From Diadema setosum (Eukaryota > Echinodermata > Echinoidea > Diadematoida > Diadematidae), in contig CM067075.1 of the NCBI GenBank assembly GCA_033980235.1, forward strand, positions 32,043,385-32,107,384: a stretch of DNA of 64,000 nt, written 5' to 3'. How positions within the stretch are numbered: position 1 is the stretch's first letter; each line of letters begins with the position of its first letter. The notes beneath the pieces are model-generated. The model was not told where the DNA came from. It saw nothing but the letters and a program-made list of their open reading frames with translations, and did not search any database. Positions 12,960 to 25,990 of this stretch are shown in pieces. The position numbers and the translations under genes are program-made.

Positions 12960-13115
12960 TTCCTAGTTTATTTAATGAAAATCGCTTTTGGAATAGCCGA
13001 GATATCCAAAACAAAGCAATCCTAATTAAAGGTGCGATCCACCTTTTATTAGGATCGCTTTGTTTTATTTGTTTTTGGATATCTAAGCCATTTCAAAACC
13101 AACTTTCATGAAAGG
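12960..13115. repeat. Imperfect palindrome element
   Basis: GATATCCAAAACAAAGCAAT ... AATAAAGGTG pairs with CACCTTTTATTAGGATCGCT ... TTGGATATC. A single-arm relative lies at about 55240-55345 (GGATCCTAATAAATTATTCA region), so this is a dispersed family. Confidence 0.65.
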
Positions 13116-14052
13116 AACTTTGAATTCCCGTTCTTTAACATTTTATAAAGTGGTTTTTAAGTATCTTGCAAAAAAGTTAGAAGCTGAATCCTCACCTCAA
13201 CCAATACTATATCATCCCTTTAATACATATACAGACTTCTAGCGATGCTATGCTAGTGGCGATATGCCCTCTTCATGTTAATATAGATTGCAGTCATTAT
13301 CAAAAAATGATTGCAGACACGAATGACCCCTAAATTACTATTCCTTATTTCAGTCACCATGGTTACGATCTGAAATGATCGTGACCATGTGACACAAAGA
13401 AATAAATCTTCCTTTACTTCCCTTGCGTGCAGACCGAATAACCAACCGCCTTTTAAATTAGAGATACAATAATATGAAAAAATACTGCTCGTCATTATAT
13501 CTTAAATAATTTCAAAATATTGATTTACAATAGAATATAATTCTTTTGCTCCTATCAGTTGGGCAGAGGCTAACAAATTGTACATGACGGGTGCGCTCCA
13601 CTTTCTGAATAGAGAATCCATCTTTTCCCACGACCAATGATCTCGGTGTAGAGCGAACTGTTCAAGCATGACCGCGCGTCATAAACGTCTGTAATGTTCC
13701 ATGGAACATTGAATTTTTTTTCCTGTTTCTTTTTTTTTTTCTTCAAAACGTCACCTCTTCCCATGAACACTTCGCAAACACCATGAATAATTCTGCTCGG
13801 ACAAACAACGATTAACTTTAACCGCATGAACGCTTTTGTTAGCAACTCCTGAAAATGCGTCCGGGAAATAAAGCAACCGCGTTTGCAACTCTTCTGACTT
13901 ACGATTTCGTTAGGATCTTTAAATGGTTTGATAATGATATAATTTCTTTATACGTAGAGCTAGGGAAGATGCAAGGCCCTACTGTCTGGTTGGCAGGACC
14001 AGATGTCCCTCACTGGGAACTCATATACTCTAATATATACATGTAGGCTTAA

Positions 14053-14598
14053 AGGACAAGTTCACCTTCATAGACATGTGGGTTGAGTGAATGCAGCAAT
14101 ATTAGTCATTTTAGTAGAACACATCATTGAGAGTGTGAGGAAAATTGGACAATCGATGCAAAAGTTATGAATTTTTAAAATTTTTGTGTTGGAACCGCTG
14201 GATGAGGAGACTACTAAAGCTCGAGATGTCATATGAGTACAACAGTATAAAGAAAATGTAAAGAAAATTCAACATATTTTCACTTTTTTTCGCATAATAA
14301 AAGAGCACTTGACTTGCCTCTTTCTAAAGGCAATGGGAATGATATTACCCATAACATATGTCAGTAACGAGTCGAGGAAATGCGCACTTTTTTCAAAAAG
14401 TAAAATTTTGTGAAATTCTCTTTATATTTTCCTTATGTCGTTGTACGCATATGACATCATACACTGTAGTAGTCTTCTCATCCAGCAGTAACTGTGCAGA
14501 TACTTTAAAAATTCATAACTTTTGAACGGATTGTCCAAATTTTAATAATATTGTTGCCTTCACTCAATCCACATGTATAATGAAGGTGGACTTGTCCT
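14053..14598. mobile_element. TTAA-flanked MITE, family A, copy 1
   Basis: TTAA (14049-14052 and 14599-14602) flanks long terminal inverted repeats that begin AGGACAAGTTCACCTTCAT and end ATGAAGGTGGACTTGTCCT. The arms are about 200 bp. TTAA duplication is the piggyBac-superfamily signature, which is an inference here. Confidence 0.85.
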
Positions 14599-14841
14599 TT
14601 AACATGGATCGTGCTCACTAAATCATCAGTCACACCAATCCTTCATTATTATTTCAAAATAAGAGACACGCAAAGGGGAAACAGAAAGACTGTACTTCGT
14701 TCCCTACCTGGCATAACCCGCTGGAGAGAACGTACAGTATGAGAACAAATTTGAATAATGATTGAATTTATTATCGGCTATAAATGAGAAATGCATCAGG
14801 CCAGTCCTATATGTAAGGGCTGCACGGCAGTAATGATAGGT

Positions 14842-14843
14842 TC

Positions 14844-14880
<37 letters not shown>

Positions 14881-14894
14881 CTGACTGATTGATT
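14842..14894. repeat. (TTGA)n microsatellite
   Basis: About thirteen TTGA/CTGA units. Confidence 0.95.
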
Positions 14895-16913
14895 ACCTTA
14901 CCGTCCGCCATGGAAATTCTTCGTACATAGGATATGAAAAAAAATGTGCTTAAAATATGATGTCTACTGTAAACAATCGAAAGTGTTACAGGCATACCAT
15001 CTCTGACTTTACCCAGAATATTATGCCGATCTCAAACAGAGTCTGAGCTCATTGAAGCGACACAAATCAAAGTTCTTGATCATGGTCATAATGTTACAAT
15101 ATTATGTTTACTGTTACGCTGTTACAGTCTGGCAAATGTAACGTTTACATAGATCACAAGATAAATGCAGAAAGACAGATAAGAAAGTGCGTCCAGGGTC
15201 AGGAGAGAATTTGGGAGATGTTTGAAATTGGTGAAGGATGAATTGAAGCATCCAATGTTTCATAGCTTTACCTGTTCGTATTTAAAACTAGAGTAAAAAA
15301 GCTCGGAATTCTGAAGAGAAAAAATTCAGACGAATATCGAGATTGTGGCGCAACACTCGAAGGTCATAAATTATTAGGGATTCCGTCAGCCGAATAAAAG
15401 AAATTAATTTATGATTATAATCAATAATAAAGTATGATTTTGGTCAGAGTCAACGCTGTCTCTGCCGCACGGTATTGTAATGAACAATTTTTGACAGCTG
15501 CCATGACATTGGCAAGCAAATTGAATCAAAGATACGTTCAATGATTGAAATTCTGCATGGTGAAACAATGTTTTAAATAATAAGATGAAGACGAAATAAG
15601 ATGAGTAGTTACATCACCGCCAGTATTTTATATCATTTATTTCATTGTCTTGTATCAAATTCTGGGAAAAAACTTTGAATATTTATTCATGCAAGGACTG
15701 AACTCTGACTTTTTTTTTTTAATAATGAAACATCTATTGGCCCAAAGGTAAAGTCACTGAGACGCGGTTTTTTGCTCAAACGCAATTGCTACCAATTTGT
15801 AACAATCCTTTATTTTACAGAATCGCTGACTTGTTCTTGTGATAGAGTTATGGTGTTACAATCGACTTGCCAAATATGTATGATTTTAATGACGAGCCGA
15901 GTTAACTCTGAAAGAGATAAACTCGGTAAATTGCTATGTGTTTTGATGAGTTTTGTTGTGAAACAAATTGTGTCGTCTGCTCCTAGAGGTTATTATATAA
16001 AAACATCGGATGATTTTTTTTTTACCTACCAGTGCTAAGTTTGTCGAGGTAATCTTACTACGCATCCTAATCGTTGGCAAAATGATACACCTCTAGTCAA
16101 TGGAATGCTCTCAAATAATACATTTACCCATTGGTAAGAGATGTATGATAAAATCACTTTCAATCGTTGCCATAGTTATTGGTAACTGGTGTAGCCACGT
16201 TTGTAAAACTCGGACGCCAAAATGAAGCGATCTCGAGTGCGCAGTATGCCTTCGATGTGATATGATATAATAATAGTCACTCAAATTATTTGCTAAAGCA
16301 GTGCAGGGCTGAAGGGACTCGGTGAAAATAAGCAAACAAACAAACGAAAAACCAACCAAGCAAACAAAATTACAGCAGCCAACAGAGGACAAAATAGATC
16401 GGAGGGTCAAATGATTTTGGTGCAAAAGAAAAGTGTTCTTTTCGATTATGAAAAGAATAATCATGGGGAAATCAGTTTGTTTTGTTTGTTTGCATGTTCG
16501 GATGAACTTATATCATCTCTAAAAATCTCCATCTGTCGATCTAATATACGACGACGCATAAGGCCTCGTTCCTTTAAAAGACTTGTTTCTCTCTGAAATG
16601 TGTTTGAAGCTAATGGCACGATTGCTCATCTCAACTTGCTCTGATCGCACAAACTTTCACATTTTGTATTCGAACTCGCCTTCATGATTATTGTAAACTC
16701 TATTGGTATTTCGGGAATCTCATGTTCTCTATTTGTGTACAACTCCTTGTCTTTCTTACGTAACCTGATACGACGTTACGCTCTACTATCTGAAAATAAA
16801 GTGAGTTTTTCTCGTACTGTGAATATGAATTAGTTGTCCCGGGGAGATGGTGCCTCTACCTCGTGTGGAAGTATTGATGCAGTGAGTTTGCCTAATACCA
16901 TTAATTAAAAAAC

Positions 16914-16914
16914 G

Positions 16915-16976
<62 letters not shown>

Positions 16977-17060
16977 ATTAATAATAATGATAATAATAAT
17001 AATAATAATTATTATTATTATTATCATTATTATTATTGTTGTTATTGCTATCGTTATTAT
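16914..17060. repeat. (AAT)n/(ATT)n compound microsatellite
   Basis: AAT units that switch to ATT near 17007, giving a self-complementary tract. Poly-isoleucine frames here are spurious. Confidence 0.95.
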
Positions 17061-18317
17061 CATCATTATTGTTATAACTATTTTTACAAGTATAGTCATA
17101 GTAATGGTATGAGAAAATCATAATTACTATGATAATTTAAAAAACCCAGAGCACCGGCATTACTGAACAAACCCTTGCCATTATTTTGTTAGTACTAACT
17201 TGAACATAGTAAACTCACAGAATATGGGATCACGTTTAGAAAAAAGAAATAGAAGGAAACGTCTTAAACAAAACATAAAAATTATATAAATATGGCTATA
17301 AAGCTTACTTCCTTCCCCTGTCACTGATCAAGATAAAATGTAACAAAATGAGTCACACTAAAACTGTTTTTTTTTCGTAATAGTTTTTATTCAACTCTGA
17401 ATCAAGCAGAAACGTCAACCAGACATAATAAGAGAAGAAGAACACATTATTTTAATAGTTATTGACAACAATGCTAACTTATAGCTGTATATCTTTGTGT
17501 TAGTGGAGGACTACAGTTCTTGACACCGTGGTAATTCGGGTGTATAGCAACACTACTATATGAACACTGTGGTAGTAATTGTAAGAATACATATTTAATG
17601 TTAAATGCCTAAGTTCTGTTTCATTGGCCAACTTCTTATTTTATCTTCTGTCGTTTCAATACAATTCAATCTTCCTTCGTCGAGAGGCATGCCCTATACA
17701 GCTACCACCTTTTGGAGTTAAGGGATTTCACATGCCGTGAGGAAAAATATACCACAAAATGAATCTATTAAACAATATAATTGAGAACATTCAAGGGATA
17801 ATAATTGTACTCTAACGTCTTGTAAAATGTCGCGAAGACTGATAGCTGCATCACTCGTCAAGCAATGAGTAACGGACTAATCGGGGGTGGTAAATTTGCA
17901 ACGGCACTGCGAATATATACCTATGGTAGTTGGTGTCACCACTGTATTACAAGTACACGTACACAGCAGCAATGGCGACCGTCTGGTGGGAGTCAATTCC
18001 ATCCAACATAATTTGGTCGTCGCCATAACAACCATTCTCGTAAAAGCCATAAAAACCTTTGGAAATTCTGCACTCAGTCATCGACACCCCATATTTCCCC
18101 CTTTTTATTTTCTCTTTCCCTTTTTGTTAATGATGTCGTGATTATAGTTGAATCGACGGGCACGTGTTCCTGCCCTATGCTTAAAGCATCGACGTATATA
18201 TTATCTCTGGCAAGTAAAACTTCTCGATTAAAAAGAATGTCAAAAGCAATGATATGATTGAATGATGAAGAAACGCAAAGACACATGAATTATCGAGTAA
18301 AAAAATAAACAAATATC

Positions 18318-18354
18318 AACTAACTAACTAACTAACTAACTAACTAATTAACTA
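18318..18354. repeat. (AACT)n microsatellite
   Basis: About nine AACT units. Confidence 0.95.
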
Positions 18355-18533
18355 AATTCCGATAACTGAATAGACAGATGAATAACCCATTCATTAGTAA
18401 GATAGTAAAGTTCTGCTGCGGGATTGATGAAGCAGTAATAAGTGATGTAGAACATTGAATCGGAAAACGGAAACTTCTGAAAGGACTTTCATCGGCAGCT
18501 GCTGGATATCATTGGAAAATGTATTAAATGATA

Positions 18534-18574
18534 ATTATCTATCTATCTATCTATCTATCATTCTATTTATCTAT

Positions 18575-18617
<43 letters not shown>
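18534..18617. repeat. (CTAT)n microsatellite
   Basis: About twenty CTAT units with two TTAT interruptions. Confidence 0.95.
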
Positions 18618-18618
<1 letters not shown>

Positions 18619-19607
18619 GTCAGCGCTAGTTGGAAATTACAGTGATATCCAGTGACCGGGGTAATATATGTATGCTCCTTGAGCACTCTACAGAGTGGAT
18701 TTTGCGAAATATAAGTCATCATTATTATCTACTCGCAGTATCTATCTTATACCAAGGCCTACAGTTGTACAGCTATATCTATATCTATAATTATTATGTA
18801 AACATAATCATAATGTAGTCGAGGGAAGGTGGAAAATGATAAATTTCCATGGAGCTGTTACAACACCTCCGTTTTGGCACATCTTGGATAAAATATTTAA
18901 AAGACAGAGATTATACGTTATAATGATTAAAAAAACTCGATATTCTGTATCACCTTGTTGTCCATACAATAAATAAGGAAAATTGATCATTTTACAAGTA
19001 TGAAATGTTAACCACACCTTACATAGCTTTGAGCCTAAATTCAAATGCATGGCTAATCATCCACAAGACCACGACATATAGTAAACAAATATTCACCACA
19101 ATTTAAAACATCTTTATCTCAATTTTGTTGTTGTTTTTATATTGCAATGATTTTCACAGCACATTCATCATTGAATTGAATGGAATTTACTGCTACTTAA
19201 TGGAATGGAACCCTTTTCAGCAAGAGGTGGTTTCCATAGGGGTCCACAAAATCCAAAATATTACAGCTTGAGCAAACTTCAAACGAGTCTGAAACAGATG
19301 AAGCTAATTATTATGTAACTTCAAACGAGTTATGTAACTTGTCACTTTACTGTACACTGAATACACATCTTTGGAATTCAACAGTATTGAAGCGTATTTA
19401 CATCACACTGGACGCATGCAAGCGTCAACGCAATCTGTACTGGGTCTATCTCTGTAAGCAAGGATTTGCGCCATCTACGTTGCGTACACATTGTCGGGCT
19501 TTGATGTTCCGGCGTCACTGGCGACTGGCGTGGACAGGATCTCCGTCGCTGAAAACACTAGTACACTGTACAGTACATCAACTGCGGGCAAATTATTTGC
19601 AAAGGCT

Positions 19608-19674
19608 TCAGAATTGACGATTCCTGCGGCGACGCCGTCGACGATATGATTTCGTCACTTCAAGTTTGGTGATC
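19608..19674 (-). CDS. Reeler-like gene exon 3, poly-arginine C-terminus
   Basis: Acceptor ATTTCGATTGCAG| at 19675-19676, phase 2 joins exon 2. Encodes ITKLEVTKSY, seven consecutive arginines by mixed codons (CGT CGA CGG CGT CGC CGC AGG), NRQF and TGA. 'W ITKLEV' continues the last beta strand expected in a Reeler fold. Mixed codons argue against simple repeat slippage. Confidence 0.5.
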
Positions 19675-22600
19675 CTGCAATCGAAATATGAGATGATACA
19701 ATAAGTACCATATCAGCTAGGTTTGAGCATGCAACTACAACACAGAGTAAGAATTGAATAGAATCGATATCGCCAACTTTGGTGCGACACAAGAGAGTTA
19801 AGAGTGGTTTTGAAAATGGCTTTATGGTTATCCAAGTACTTTTCAGTCCTTTCGTACCTTTCAAAAAATTGCACATGATTACCTTTCTGCTTCTCTTATA
19901 ATTAGCGTTTCGCAAGGTAGAGTAAAAAATCTCTTTCATTTTAGCCCTTTTGTTTTTCATGAAATCTTACTTGGCTTGCAGAATATTCAAAAGCCTCCAA
20001 ATTCAAAATTTTACAATAGAGGGCGCACTTTGAAAAACTGATGCTTTTGTTTCATTTTCAAATGGGCAAATTTTGGTTGTGTTTTTCTCTTTCCAATGTG
20101 CAGATTTAATACCACAAGCACCGGATCGTCGCGATTCATAGACACCGAGTTCAATTCGCTGCACAGTGCTCTATTCTGATATTTTGTATCAATTAGTGTG
20201 CGAAAATTGGACGCAAAGCAAAATCCCAGCCGGGCGCTCTCCCTCCATTATCTCGGGATTTTCTATCTCGGAAGGGAAACGTTAGAGCTCATTCGTTCTC
20301 AGTGCGACATGCAGGGAAAAGTTCGAAATCCCGAAAAAGGATCGAGTCAGGCTAGCCTTACAGACCCATGAATCGCGACGATACAAGTAAGGGAATAAAC
20401 CAAACAAACCGTGGGTGGGAGGGGGGGGGGGGGAGGGAGAACTTTTAGGTGTAATCACCAAATATCCACGAGCCCCTCATTCTCATGCGGTGGAACCCAC
20501 TCGAATGTCAGTCCGCTCTCTTTGAGACCGTCGACCTCCTCGACGACGTCCGTCGCGATGGCTACGTGGACGCCAACATCGTTGTCGCACCTCCGGAGCA
20601 CGACGCTGCTGCTGGGGCTCTTGAAGCGGCCGACGGGCTCCGGCGGTTTGGTGGGGTCACTCGACTCGGCCATCGCCTCAAGTATGTACAGCTCCGGAAA
20701 ATTAGAAGAATGAGGGTCTTCAACCGTTGAGACTAAATCATGACACAATGAAATGACAAGGTGAAATCTTCCTTATAGTCACCCCATGTATTCCGTTGGA
20801 AACATTCACATATCATGCCTAGAGAATAGCTCCACTACATTAAACATTAAAAGCTGAGTAACTTCTCACAGAGACATAGACGAAAGTTTAAGAATAAATC
20901 GACAATAACATTTAAGAAGAAAACATAGCGAAATCATAAAGTGATTCATTATATATAATATGTGTGTGTGCATGTGTGTGTGTGTGTGTGTGTGTTTGCA
21001 GGTGCCAATCATCTTCTTTTTTTTATTTCGTAAATATCTTAAAGAGATACTCCACCAGCTAAAGGAAATTATCGGACTTTAACATACATGTATTTCAGTT
21101 TCATGCACGGATTAAAACATAATATCCACAATTCACAACTACGTCTAAAGGAGTGCTTGTCACATTAACTCTTATATCTAATTGAAATTTTTAAATAATT
21201 ATATTAGATCTACTAAACAAATGAATGAGTAAATAAGAACATAATTAATATGTTAATATAATAGTAGATGAGAGTAAAAGATATAAAGACAAATAAACTG
21301 TTTTCACAATTGGAAGGTTGACACACTAAGCCCGCACAGTTGCACTTCTAAAGAACAATATCCCCGCCAGCCTATTCTTATAAAAGTTGTTTTAATCAAG
21401 TTGATTTCTGCTTGAAGACATCTGTTGTCAAAGAGGACAAAATTCTATTTAGTACATCTTGATTGCCATCTGGTTAAGGAAAATGGGATGCATAGAAGGA
21501 AAGAGAGAGAGAGATTAAAATAATAATAATAAACGTGATCGTCACACACGGCATGTTCTACATCTCTGTCAGTCTGTCAGTTGAATTGTATTTTGTTCTC
21601 TACTGTATCCTCTTATTGTATTGTACTTCTTTTTGTATCGCATTGCATTGCATTGCATTACACGCGGTGTGGGTTCCCGCTAGGATCTCTCTGGTCTTGG
21701 TTTTGCGGTAGTGGGTTTAGTCACCAGCATGTTCCCCCATTCACGCCGCATTACCCCCAGCAGTTCAACGGGGGTTGGTCGGTCGGGCGTCCAAAGGCGG
21801 CGCCACGGACAGAATCGATTTCAGGTGGCCGGACACATGACCGTGAAAGGACCTCATTTCGATCATGTTCACTTTGATCAACGTCTTCTCCCGACGTTCA
21901 CAAACATCTCCCCCTCCCTGCTTTCTCCTTGAAGTGGGCTTAGTCATACACTAGACCACATTATTCCATAGCTGAAAAATACTCCCACGGGAGGTCGGTG
22001 ACATTGGCAAAATTTATTCAGCCAGAGCAAACGCATTGTAATTAAGATTAATAAGGGAGAAAAAAACTAAAGGAAAACAACAACAACTAACTCACAAGTA
22101 TCAGACATTGCTTTTTGTGAATTTGATTTGAAATAGCGTCGTGTGAGAAGGTATTGAAAAAAAAAGTCTGTCTTGGTCACGTGACAGTGAGTCATTCCCG
22201 CTGTTCTTCTTGCTTTACACAAACTCACGGAGAGCCTACGACTATATACTCATGTGGCAGCTCTGAAGTAATAAGCCAGTTCGGAATGAGCTCATGGGCA
22301 CATTGGTACAAATGATCTTTCTTGTTTTGTTTTGTTTTTCTTAGTCGGTTAGGGGCACTTTATTCGTTTTCAGAGCGACATGATGCATAAGCTTTACGTA
22401 ACAATTACGGGATTCATCAATTCTGTTCAAACAAATTAAGAATGAACTTGCGTAGACCAGATGACCAGAATGGTCTGTCAATAATTATTAGCACTTGGGA
22501 AAACTTCCATTTCATTACTATATTTTGCATTGAATGTATTAACAATATCTTTCTATTGATATTGCTAATTAGTACCACTTTTGCTGTCCGGTGGATGGAC

Positions 22601-23911
22601 TGGCAAGCAGCAGTTATAAGGATTACCTGGATATTAAATCATTACATCACAGCTGCTTATCCTAGTGAATTTAAAAACCAACATGCCTGTTGGTACGAAT
22701 GACCTTTTTCTGCTCATGCGCAGAGGAACTGCGAACTGAATTTTGTTTGACGAAATTGTTTTTGTGCTCTATATGGAAGTACTGTGCAAGAAATTGACAA
22801 AATGTAATACATGTTGCTTTGTTTTGATTTCACTCTTACTTTCTGGGAGCACCAGAAAAATATAATACAGAGACCAAAAAAAAATAAAAAAAACAAAGAT
22901 GATATAGAAATGTCCGCACGTGCAAATACTCTCCATGAGCTCTCCGCAAAAGTATAATCCTCTATTTTTGTGTAACATACGTACATGTACGAAGTAATTA
23001 TCAGGGGCCGCTGAACAGTTTCGATGTGTATGTATTATAATGCAATGCTATATTGTGATTATTTTGTATGTCTGTATGTAGCCACAAGTGTGTGTATAAT
23101 AATGTGTCTTTGTGGGATATGTGTATGATTTGAGTGAATGTGTTTGTAGAGAGAATGGACTGTAATTTCCCACGCCCTATCCCCTCTATTGAAAGTGGTC
23201 CATATCACTGATTTTGATGAACGTCCGTTTCCCCCGGATTGACAACTAAAATTCGATTGAAAACTAATAATTTCTTTGATTCTGACTTACTTTTCACTTA
23301 GAATTACTTTTTAATCGGAGTAAACGGCCCTTCAAAATGACATCTGCTGGAAAACAAAAACATTTCCATCTTCTACAAAAACAAAATCAGTAGGGCAAAA
23401 CGCCAAGTATGCGTTCAGCAGGACAACTATACCAAACACTCATAATGAATCAAAACAAAACTCTCGTTACGATGGGACAAATCAAAGAAAGACAATGAAT
23501 CACTTGAAACCTTGTGTTTTTACGATTTATCCAAAGTCGCGTCAGTTTTAATGAACGAAGTATCGTATCATTAAGTAGGGCCTTCTAAGTTGTGCATAGT
23601 TTCTGTCGTTAAAGACTTTGTTGGTAAACCTACGATAATGAGAGGCTACAATGATATTATGATTTTAGTAAGTTTTGAAATTATAAATCAATAATTTGGT
23701 AATGAATACTCTTCATATACACAAATAACTTGGAAACACACAATATCGATGAAATTGGCAAAATAAGGACAGAAATGAAATGAATACTTGTTATTATTGA
23801 AATGAGCATCCAATAGAATAACGCTGGAAGATGTAGAAGAAGAAGAGGAGGAGGAGGAGGAAAAGGAAGAAAAAGAAGAAGATGAAGAAGAAGAAGAAGA
23901 AGAAGAAGAAG

Positions 23912-23943
<32 letters not shown>

Positions 23944-24244
23944 GAAGAAGAGGAAGAAAGATGATCTTACCCAAAACAGCTTGATGTGGAAAGTAATTGA
24001 TGAGAGCTATTCGCTGGCGGTACACGAATGGTTTGAAGGTAGTGTTCAGGAGCGGGACGTTCTCGGGAATTGCGGCCCGTTCGGTCGGGCTGGGAACCAG
24101 TCGGCATAGCTCACTTCTCGTCCACTCAAACCTCGCTTCCACTCCAGAGCTCCGGCTACTCAAGATGGAGATAAAAATCATCATGATAAATCGCAGGAAA
24201 TTCATGATCGGTTTTAACGACTCCATGTTCCATGTCGACGCCAT
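19608..24244 (-). CDS. Reeler-domain-like secreted protein, 3-exon model, 204 aa (whole span)
   Basis: Model: exon 1 23971-24244, exon 2 20459-20732, exon 3 19608-19674, all GT..AG with matching phases. The joined protein has a hydrophobic signal or anchor (residues about 13-30), C47 in ELCRLVPSP, an N-glycosylation site at N67, a central FPELYILEA..PVGRF block, C140 in VLRRCDN, and a C-terminal GLTFEWVPPHENEGLVDIW. This order (early Cys, a 'GF.l.A...vG.F' block, later Cys, then 'l.f.W.aP..g.v') is what I know of Reeler domains in reelin, ferric-chelate reductase 1 and invertebrate defence proteins. It ends in seven arginines and NRQF. Domain call and exon joining are inferences; exon 2 could instead end in TGA at 20455. 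Confidence 0.6.
20124..20382. mobile_element. Inverted-repeat element in Reeler-like intron 2
   Basis: GATCGTCGCGATTCATAG at the left and CATGAATCGCGACGAT at the right. No coding content. Confidence 0.55.
20459..20732 (-). CDS. Reeler-like gene exon 2
   Basis: Starts after TGATTTAG; phase 1 joins exon 1. Ninety codons from STVEDPHSSNFPELYILEAM to ENEGLVDI, then TG at donor TTTG|GTGATT. Base composition is GC-richer than its flanks and third positions favour C or G, as in the other real exons here. If the donor is not used, translation stops two codons later at a TGA (20455-20457). Confidence 0.65.
20957..20997. repeat. (GT)n microsatellite
   Basis: GT repeat with one CA interruption, in Reeler-like intron 1. 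Confidence 0.95.
23836..23960. repeat. (GAA)n microsatellite beside an exon donor
   Basis: About 125 bases of GAA/GAG units starting 9 bases inside Reeler-like intron 1. Long GAA tracts can form triplexes. Confidence 0.95.
23971..24244 (-). CDS. Reeler-like gene exon 1 (signal peptide)
   Basis: ATG in GGGAATGG context, MASTWNMESLKPIMNFLRFI followed by a hydrophobic stretch and likely cleavage near GVEA. It continues RFEWTRSELCRLVPSPTERA to FPHQAVL plus one base, then donor TTGG|GTAAGATC. Beyond the donor the frame runs into the intronic (GAA)n microsatellite, which would encode poly-leucine and is not part of the protein. Confidence 0.65.
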
Positions 24245-24616
24245 TCCCGCACCTCAACACGAATCTCCCCCTTCGTTCAGAATTCACTCAGAAGATGAAT
24301 AATGAACCACCGAAGACTCGAGTACGTTTCGGCTCGGCTGGCATCCGGCTGAGATGGTGCGTCCCCGACTGAAGTGAGGCGTTACTGTGATTCTCTCCGA
24401 ATCAGAAGAAGGGTCCCGTCAGTGATTTCAGCAGACACGCCCACCTCATCCTACCGGCCGGCTGGAGACAGCAGCTTTCGAATCGTGTCTCAGAGTCTGA
24501 CTCAGACAGTAAGTGGAAATCAAGCCACGCATGAGTTCGGATTAAGGTAAGGTTGACTAGCTTTTGTGATTTCAGGCAGTGAACAATATCGTATATCAAT
24601 ATCTATAATCATCATC

Positions 24617-24707
24617 CTCTCTCTCTCTCTCTCTTTCTCGCTCTCTTTCTCTTTTGATCATGTGTGCGCAAATGTGTGTGTGTGTGTGTGTGTGCGTGCG
24701 TGTGCTA
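24617..24707. repeat. (CT)n and (GT)n microsatellites
   Basis: CT run at about 24617-24650 and GT/GC run at about 24674-24705. Confidence 0.95.
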
Positions 24708-24964
24708 ACAATTGAATACAGGAATGTAAGAAAAACCTAAGTACATTAGAGAAAATCTACAGAAAATAAAAAGGACCTCCCAATGTCCTTATCACAATGT
24801 ATTTCACTTATGGGCATGTTATGTAGGCCCCTTATATGTATAGTCATTTGAATGGCAATCTTTTTTTTTTCTTTTTTCTTTTTTTTTTGCATTAGCCTAC
24901 TTCGCAAGTAGTCTCCAGAGATAATAGCCAAATTTGGACTTAAAATATGAAACAGGGTTTGTTA

Positions 24965-25085
24965 ATCGAAAAGTGAAAAGAAGTTACTTACTAACGAACC
25001 TTCGGATTTACAACCTCATTTCGTTTTTCGGATTAACAAACCTTCAGACTAACAAACCTTTGGAATAACAAACTTCGCAATTACT
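24965..25085. repeat. Diverged TTCGGAATAACGAACC word cluster
   Basis: Six imperfect copies such as CTAACGAACCTTCGGATT and AACAAACCTTTGGAATAAC. Related to 60685-60955. Confidence 0.6.
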
Positions 25086-25990
25086 AACTGTAACCCAATG
25101 CCCCTACAGTAAGACACTGTCAACAGAACAAAATCAGTCATCATGTTGTGTAAGGATAATGTGCATTATTTCCAATTTTATTATTTCATGAGCACAAAAC
25201 AGTATAGGTACCTGAATACATGTTCACATATGAACAAGAACAAAGCAAAAGAATTTAGCAAAAATAAAAGCGTTAATGATACACAATATGCTATTCCAGA
25301 ATTCATAGAAGTACGTATGACTGTGCTTCCAAATTAAAACATGGCACACAAACTGATTTTTTAAAATGGCGGCAACGTAATTTGTACATAGAAGAATGAT
25401 TGAAGATTGCTGTATGAAATCATACAGTATATTGTACATAAACAGAAACGTACATATCATTAACACAGTGCAGCAGCTCAACCACACGCAATAGACCAGT
25501 TAACAAACATGTTCAAAGTTATGGGTATGTTTTTTCCATCCTGACATAGTAATTCCAGTTCGTGAAAACAATATCTCGCAAAAATGTCTATGACCTCGTC
25601 ATTCACGAAAATATCTGTATGTGAAAATAACATCATATATACAGATGTTGGTCAAACGGTCTGTTGACTCCATGATGAACTCATTCCATAATCAAAGCCT
25701 CATGTAACTGCTATGGTATGTATAACTTATATTTTCTACTGTAAATTGCATTTTCTACCCCATTTAGTGTTGGAATTTAAAAACACAATCCACGTATCAA
25801 TTTCTTCTGTACCTGCAGGAACCAGTGACAAAAAATTATGGGACATTCTTTTTTTTTTTCTTTATTTCCTCCACAGAGGAAAGCAATGCTATCAAAACCT
25901 TGCACATAAGAACGGAAGACATTCCAAGACAATACACTTGAGTGGATTGATGGAGTAAGCATGTACAGATACCACATTGTAGAGCTTTAA

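Larger units (their letters stand above)
12585..19607. other. Intergenic, no supported gene
   Basis: Holds the palindrome at 12960, the TTAA MITE at 14053 and several microsatellites. A perfect 18-base palindrome AATGTTCCATGGAACATT lies at 13693-13710. No coding evidence. Confidence 0.65.

Noticed and set aside
16905..17099. Poly-isoleucine frame
   Set aside because: Pure (AAT)n/(ATT)n microsatellite translation.
21711..21947. GC-richer block with open frames on both strands in Reeler-like intron 1
   Set aside because: One minus frame is phase-compatible with exon 1 but its acceptor is purine-rich, and exon 1 joins exon 2 directly in phase. Left out of the model.
23681..23960. C-terminal part of the 187-codon frame with a long leucine run
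   Set aside because: This is the (GAA)n microsatellite read through the splice donor at 23970; the exon ends at 23971.
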